This document shows positions 59,000 to 64,000 of a stretch of DNA of 64,000 nucleotides, piece by piece (the first letter of the stretch is position 1; every line of letters begins with the position of its first letter). The position numbers and the translations under genes were made by a program. The notes below the pieces were generated by a model, which was not told the DNA's origin, did not search any database, and was given only the letters and a program-made list of their open reading frames with translations. The stretch covers positions 8,742 through 72,741 of the forward strand of contig CAZWAK010000017.1 in NCBI GenBank assembly GCA_964631865.1, given 5' to 3'. Source of the DNA: JAFDVL01 sp964631865 (GTDB taxonomy: Bacteria; Acidobacteriota; Blastocatellia; RBC074).

Positions 59000-59388
59000 A
59001 GATTCTGGTTGACCACAACATGATCGGTCAGGCGCGCTTGCTGTTTGAGACCTTGAAACGGGAAGGCTGGGTAGATTTTCTTGGACTTGAGTTTGTCTAT
59101 TTTTCCGATGTTGATTTGTCCACCGATACCTCCGATGATGAACTTTGGCAACAAGCGCAAAGCAGGGGAGTGTTGATCCTGACCGATAACCGCAACAATG
59201 AAGATGACACTTCGTTCACCGCAGTAATTGAACGAGAATCCAACGATTCATCACTTCCGGTATTGACCGTATCGAGTGTAAAGCGTCTCAAAGAGGCCAG
59301 CTATCGCCAAGCGGTCGCATTGCGTCTGGTTGATATTGTGATCTATCTCGATAACTATCGCGGCACAGGCCGCATTTTTATTCCGTAA
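58996..59388 (+). CDS. DUF5615 PIN-like protein, probable toxin
   Basis: A 130-residue PIN-like (Mut7-C related) protein: KILVDHNMIGQARLLFETL with the first Asp, ELWQQAQSRGVLILTDNRNNEDDTSF with the second acidic site, and a C-terminal strand pair. The family is predicted to be an RNase. It overlaps the DUF433-like gene by 4 bp, which fits a two-gene toxin-antitoxin operon. It ends 17 bp before the acyl-CoA dehydrogenase gene. Confidence 0.78.
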   Translation: MKILVDHNMIGQARLLFETLKREGWVDFLGLEFVYFSDVDLSTDTSDDELWQQAQSRGVLILTDNRNNEDDTSFTAVIERESNDSSLPVLTVSSVKRLKEASYRQAVALRLVDIVIYLDNYRGTGRIFIP

Positions 59389-59405
59389 CTTTGGAGAACG
59401 AACTC

Positions 59406-60569
<1,164 letters not shown>

Positions 60570-60571
60570 TG

Positions 60572-61045
60572 TCAGGGCTTAACTCTGCGCAAAGAAATTT
60601 CGCTCCTGCTTGCCAGCCGCCGCGGCCCCGACGGCCCCAGCATCAACCAGTTCGCGCCGCGCGGAAAATACTCGTCGGGCAGCGTCTCGCTGAACATTTC
60701 GTAATCGGTGCGAAAGTCCTCGATCTGCAAACGGCTTTTGGGAATGCCGGTCGTGCCGCCAGTTTCAAAAGTGAAGAGCGGCTTGCCCGCGAGTCCCTTC
60801 GGCAGCCAGCGCCTGACCGGCCCGCCGCGCAACCATTCGTCTTGGAAGGGCGGGAACTTCCTGAGGTCCTCGAAGGAGTTGATCTCCTGTCTTGGATCCC
60901 AATCAAGCTTGGCTGCGAAATCCAGCCAGAAGGGGCAGCCGGTCGCGGAGTTGAAATGCCACGCCACGATCTCGCGCACGTGGGCGTCGAGTTGTGCTTT
61001 GGCTTCCTGTGTTCTGAGAGACAAGTCTGATGTTATTGCACTCAT
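60572..61045 (-). pseudogene. Truncated acyl-CoA synthetase (phenylacetate-CoA ligase-like), N-terminal remnant
   Basis: 157 codons. The N-terminal ~140 residues match the start of a CoA ligase/AMP-binding protein, including the phosphate loop FTFETGGTTGIPKSR, LPDEYFPRGANWLMLGPSGP. After LGPSGPRR the homology stops, and an unrelated tail (LASRSEISLRRVKP) ends the frame just after the convergent acyl-CoA dehydrogenase gene. A full enzyme needs about 300 more residues with the adenylate-binding and C-terminal lid domains, so this is a decayed fragment. Confidence 0.8.
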
Positions 61046-61087
61046 TTGGTTATCTCACTTCAGTCGTTTTCAATCCGCGCGTCGGGT

Positions 61088-62767
61088 TTAGTCTTCCTTG
61101 TAGATACCCAAGTTGTCGCGGCAATAGTTGCCATCGGGCGTCTCGACCACGATATATACCAACTGTGCCGTGACAGGGTTCTGCTGTAGGAATGCCATTG
61201 CAGATGCCTTGTTTGGGCCACGATGCACTCGGTAGACGGCAGTTCCACCCGCTCCTTGCTTACGCTCCTCACGGATAAATACTACCTCGTCTGGCTCGGT
61301 CGAGCTTGTCGGTGGCACAGAGGCAGCGTATTTCGTTGGTTCTTGATCGCTTTTTCTTCGGCCCCCGTGCTTGCAAAAACTGCTGTTCGCCTGTTCCCAG
61401 AGTTCGTGCGTCAGGTCGTCTCCACAGAGGACGGCCTCAAACACATCTTCAATCTGATAGTAGCCGAAGATCAGTGGTTCCGTGCAGATAAGCTTCTGGG
61501 AATCTTCGGCTATATGAATGCAGGGTAATTCTAGCAACGCTTTACGTGCGGCCTCTGTAGTGTCAAAGGTGAATATGATGAAAGGGTCTTTGCGAACTGA
61601 GTTCAGCCGCTCTCCCATCCAATATGCGAGGGCGATACCCTTGGAATCATGCCGTGTCCCCAAGTTGTCTCTTTCCGTAAATGACGGAGTGCTTACGCCC
61701 CCCGATTCAGTTTCTGTAGCCACCGGACTGTCGCGCACTCTTTCACTGTCTGGATCGCCATGTGTAGCGAGGGGCCGAGATCGAAGTGCCGAGAGAGCAC
61801 TATCAATAGCGTCTCTTACGAGACCCGCCGTCTGGTTGTTACTATACGGTCCTTCCCAGGTACCTTGAAGATCCCGTGCGCTCATTAGCGTCTTGACACT
61901 GCTATCATCTCCGGCGATTCCGAGAACGTAAGCTGCGGTCTGTTGTCGTTGATAACCGTGGTACTCTTTGAACGGCTCCATCGACAATAGAGTCCTCGCT
62001 GCCGCGGCGACGATAGAGTTCAGCGCCTTGACAGCCTCCTCATTGCCTAGTCGTTGTTCTTGGAGTAGCTGTCGGAGCGCGTCCTTCTCTTTCGACGAAA
62101 GCCACTCTGGGATCTGCCTCAACTTAAGCGCCAACGCGTCTATGGTTTGACCGCAAACGCGGCACTTGGAGCCGACCCACTCGTGGGCTCGAGTGTGCCC
62201 GCAGCGACTGCACTCGCATCCGGCCCACTGATGGTCGCTGTCGCGGGTCTTACCACAAACGCTGCACTCGCATCCGGCCCACTGATGGTCGCTGTCGCGG
62301 GTCTTACCACAAACGCTGCACTTGCATCCGGCCCACTGATGGTCGCTGTCGCGGGTCTGGTCGCAAAGAGTGCATTTGCATCCGGCCCACTGATGGTCGC
62401 TATGGTCGCTGTCGCGGGTCTTACCACAAACGCTGCACTTGCATCCGGTCCACTGATGTTCGCGGGTCTTACCACAAACGCGGCACACGCATCCGATCCA
62501 CTGATGGTCGCTGTCGCGGGTCTGGCGGCAACGGGTACACCAGCACCCCCTCCACTGATGGTCGCTGTCGCGGGTCTTACCACAACCTCTGCACTTGCAT
62601 CCGGACCACCGATGGTCGCTATCGCGAGTCTTACCACAAACGCTGCACTTGCATCCGAACCACTGATGGCTGCGGTCGGCGCCACACACCTTGCAGGTGC
62701 AGTCGCTCCAGGTATGGCGGCCGAGCAGGCACCAAAGTCGGTCTGTCACTCTTATCTGTACCTCCAT
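61088..62767 (-). CDS. Protein with eleven tandem Cys/His (zinc-ribbon-like) repeats, unknown function
   Basis: A 559-residue protein. Residues ~15-215 consist of 11 tandem units, consensus HQWAGCKCSVCGKTRDSD (18 residues, 54 bp); the first and last are divergent, and one has an extra SDH. Each unit has C-x-C-x2-C and a His-x-Trp, so each could bind zinc. A helical region follows (residues ~220-330, TAAYVLGIAGDDSSVKTLMSARDL), then a domain of unknown type (~380-559). I do not recognise the overall family. An alternative start is GTG 62749, which has GGAGGT 11 bases upstream. No membrane segment or signal. Context: decayed accessory region. Confidence 0.8.
   Translation of the reverse strand: MEVQIRVTDRLWCLLGRHTWSDCTCKVCGADRSHQWFGCKCSVCGKTRDSDHRWSGCKCRGCGKTRDSDHQWRGCWCTRCRQTRDSDHQWIGCVCRVCGKTREHQWTGCKCSVCGKTRDSDHSDHQWAGCKCTLCDQTRDSDHQWAGCKCSVCGKTRDSDHQWAGCECSVCGKTRDSDHQWAGCECSRCGHTRAHEWVGSKCRVCGQTIDALALKLRQIPEWLSSKEKDALRQLLQEQRLGNEEAVKALNSIVAAAARTLLSMEPFKEYHGYQRQQTAAYVLGIAGDDSSVKTLMSARDLQGTWEGPYSNNQTAGLVRDAIDSALSALRSRPLATHGDPDSERVRDSPVATETESGGVSTPSFTERDNLGTRHDSKGIALAYWMGERLNSVRKDPFIIFTFDTTEAARKALLELPCIHIAEDSQKLICTEPLIFGYYQIEDVFEAVLCGDDLTHELWEQANSSFCKHGGRRKSDQEPTKYAASVPPTSSTEPDEVVFIREERKQGAGGTAVYRVHRGPNKASAMAFLQQNPVTAQLVYIVVETPDGNYCRDNLGIYKED
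62150..62720. repeat. Intragenic 54-bp tandem repeat array
   Basis: DNA-level repeat underlying the eleven Cys/His units; plus-strand units contain CACTGATGGTCGCTGTCGCG. Several neighbouring units are nearly identical at the DNA level, which suggests recent duplication or conversion. Confidence 0.85.
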
Positions 62768-62822
62768 GTATTCTGTCGTGTCAGGTCGGGATAGATATAC
62801 CCCAAGCGCGAAGAAACCAAGT

Positions 62823-62966
62823 CTAATGCGGACAGTTAAGCTCCTGTCTGGTGTGATGGTCAGGGTCGCTCAGTTTAACGCGGGAGAAGAAATCCAGAAA
62901 ACGCTGATAAGTCTCGTTGCCGTCCACAGCGGGCAACACATCGAAGCCATACAATTTTCTGACCAT
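62823..62966 (-). pseudogene. Short coding remnant, origin unclear
   Basis: A 47-codon frame (MVRKLYGFDVLPAVDGNETY then QRFLDFFSRVKLSDPDHH) in a decayed stretch, resembling the C-terminal end of an alpha/beta hydrolase. There is no complete gene around it. Low certainty. Confidence 0.3.
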
Positions 62967-62997
62967 CGGTTTTGACTGAATACTATCTCCCATTGCT

Positions 62998-63276
62998 CTA
63001 CTGAACCTGCAGCATCGCCGTCGTGTTCCTCTTTGGCACCTGCCCGACAAGTATGCGGGTGACTTCTTTCAGCGACTTGAGGTCTACCACCGACACGGAG
63101 TTCGACCCGGCGTTGGCCACGTAAGCCGTCTTGCTGTCGGGCGTGAGCGTCACCCAGTCGGGCACCGCTCACACGTCAGCGCCGCCCGGGCAGCTTTACG
63201 TCTGGGAGCGAGTACGCCGCCGCAGCGCGCTATTGCGGCCTGCTGGTGACGACCAGAGTCTTGCCATCGGCGGAAC
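62998..63276 (-). pseudogene. Broken YVTN-family beta-propeller gene
   Basis: The minus strand reads SADGKTLVVTSRPQ, then frame breaks and stops, then YSLPDVKLPG in another frame, then VPDWVTLTPDSKTAYVANAG and SNSVSVVDLKSLKEVTRILV to a TAG at 62998-63000. These are blades of a YVTN/lactonase-type propeller split by at least one frameshift and a stop. The start is lost. A remnant of a secreted propeller protein. Confidence 0.8.
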
Positions 63277-63292
63277 TACTTTTGCTCGCCAG

Positions 63293-63544
63293 TCAGGCAT
63301 ACCTTGCAACCGGCACCGGGCGCTCTACTGCGACTTGTTGCCGGTGCGACTTAATCCGCGCAATGGCATGCAGCGTTTCAGCGGTGAGGTAAGACTCCCC
63401 GCAATGCGGGCAACTCACGACCGGCACATTCTCGATGACCAGCAGGTTTTTCCCTTTACCGTAAGTGCGCGTCACACGTCGCACCTGCGCCCCTTCTTTT
63501 CCGCAAATATCGCACTGCATATCTTTTCTCTTCATCAGCTTCAC
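63293..63544 (-). CDS. YgiT-type zinc-finger antitoxin
   Basis: An 83-residue protein: MQCDICGKEGAQVRRVTRTYGKGKNLLVIENVPVVSCPHCGESYLTAETL has two CxxC knuckles (CDIC, CPHC), the MqsA/YgiT zinc-binding half. The C-terminal DNA-binding HTH of MqsA is absent, as usual for YgiT-type partners of DUF4258 toxins. Initiation could be at Met 63544 or at the Met nine residues in (63520), which starts at MQCDICGK. It lies 15 bp after the DUF4258 gene, so the two form a toxin-antitoxin operon. Confidence 0.85.
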   Translation of the reverse strand: MKLMKRKDMQCDICGKEGAQVRRVTRTYGKGKNLLVIENVPVVSCPHCGESYLTAETLHAIARIKSHRQQVAVERPVPVARYA

Positions 63545-63559
63545 ATTTCATCACTATCG

Positions 63560-63844
63560 TTACAATTCAAGGAAGATGGTGACGATGACCATTTTGCCTG
63601 TGAAACTCAGCTTTGTCACTACAATGGCTGCCTCATCTCCAAGCGTACTTCCGCTGACCAGATATTTCCATTCGCCGGTATCACGGTCTTTCTGTCGCTC
63701 GACAAGCTCACCCGTGAGAATGCAGTGTTCGACATCAAAGATCTCCAGGCCGTCTGCTTCCATCTCTTCTTCCGCGTGCGTCGTCATCACATATTCACGA
63801 TGACGTATTTTCTCACGGAGTCGTTGTAAGATTCGGTTATACAC
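63560..63844 (-). CDS. DUF4258 protein, probable toxin of the YgiT pair
   Basis: A 94-residue RelE/MqsR-like protein: YNRILQRLREKIRHREYVMTTHAEEEMEADGLEIFDVEHCILTGELVERQKDRDTGEWKYLV is a typical DUF4258 pattern (HAEEEM, VE..ILTGE..ERQKD). The start is set at GTG 63844, preceded by TGAGGATC and giving the family's usual ~90-residue length. A longer frame to ATG 63958 would add an unrelated 38-residue leader. It is followed by the YgiT zinc-finger gene. Bases 63845-64000 upstream show no gene. Confidence 0.82.
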   Translation of the reverse strand: MYNRILQRLREKIRHREYVMTTHAEEEMEADGLEIFDVEHCILTGELVERQKDRDTGEWKYLVSGSTLGDEAAIVVTKLSFTGKMVIVTIFLEL

Positions 63845-64000
63845 GATCCTCAGAGGGCTTCCGCCCTCGTGAATCTCCACTGCTATTGAACTGTATGAAT
63901 GCGAGCGCGAAGTATACGAGAGGCGTAGCGGGTATGCAATGGGAATGACGGCTGACACAAAGCGGGAACGCTGTACTGCGCCGCTTATTCCGCCATCTTG

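Noticed and set aside
62147..62794. Plus-strand open frame with repeats of LASGPLMVAVAGLTTNA
   Set aside because: It is the antisense of the Cys/His repeat array; its regularity is explained by the 54-bp repeats on the minus-strand gene.

Overview
The window looks like a chromosomal scaffold from an Acidobacteriota genome, most likely of the Blastocatellia type, probably a draft or metagenome assembly because it contains a 100-base run of N (20719-20818). The taxonomic inference rests on a secreted subtilase ending in the Solibacter-type TIGR03437 domain, DUF1501 and DUF1549/DUF1553 cytochrome-type proteins, and a Ser/Thr kinase fused to TPRs and a TolB/WD40 propeller. A repeat landscape of several short families also marks the sequence.

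Layout. 1-12 kb (minus strand) is an envelope block: a PAS histidine kinase cut by the window edge, a transpeptidase/SpoIID/metallopeptidase fusion, a membrane protein, a DUF3298-type lipoprotein, a thioester alpha-2-macroglobulin, a Dabb protein and a DUF1175 (YfaT-like) protein. 12-20.6 kb holds an ABC-F ATPase, a DJ-1/PfpI protein, a DUF1501 protein, and the TPM-domain, nucleotidyltransferase-like, LemA and aspartokinase genes. 20.8-27.6 kb is the most unusual part. It has a selD gene whose active-site codon is an in-frame UGA (selenocysteine), followed by a type III restriction-modification system. The mod and res genes of that system are separated by a REP-associated tyrosine transposase (RAYT) gene flanked on both sides by its apparent REP/REPIN palindromes. 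27.6-35 kb carries a MacA/MacB-like adaptor and ATPase without permease, an aspartic-protease-like gene, aroK-aroA, an RsbW/STAS partner-switch pair, a HExxH protein and an MBL-fold hydrolase. 35-46 kb carries the subtilase, a purine-salvage cluster (NCS2 permease, tRNA-Arg(CCU), apt, acylphosphatase), four small-molecule hydrolases and a DUF1549/DUF1553 protein. 46-60.6 kb carries the giant kinase, a split ribose-type ABC transporter, a VapBC pair, a PDZ/GAF/SpoIIE phosphatase, a biotin carboxylase, a DUF433/DUF5615 pair and an acyl-CoA dehydrogenase. 60.6-64 kb is a decayed accessory zone: a truncated CoA ligase, a protein with eleven Cys/His repeats, a broken YVTN beta-propeller gene and a DUF4258/YgiT toxin-antitoxin pair.

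Three repeat systems overlay the genes. (1) At least 28 copies of a 19-bp palindrome (consensus CGCGATTTGGCAAATCGCG), as single copies, direct tandem arrays, or inverted doublets of almost constant 65 bp (REPINs). They fill gaps between co-directional genes, often ending within 10-50 bases of the next start codon, and cluster around the RAYT gene. (2) Heptanucleotide tandem repeats with varying unit sequence, resembling cyanobacterial STRR repeats. They occur as inverted pairs between genes and also in frame inside genes, where they form domain linkers or even a start codon. (3) Elements rich in CGGAT/ATCCG at roughly 9-bp spacing, ending in GTGTTCTAT. The REP/RAYT/type III R-M arrangement, the UGA-containing selD and the in-gene heptamer repeats are the observations most worth pursuing.
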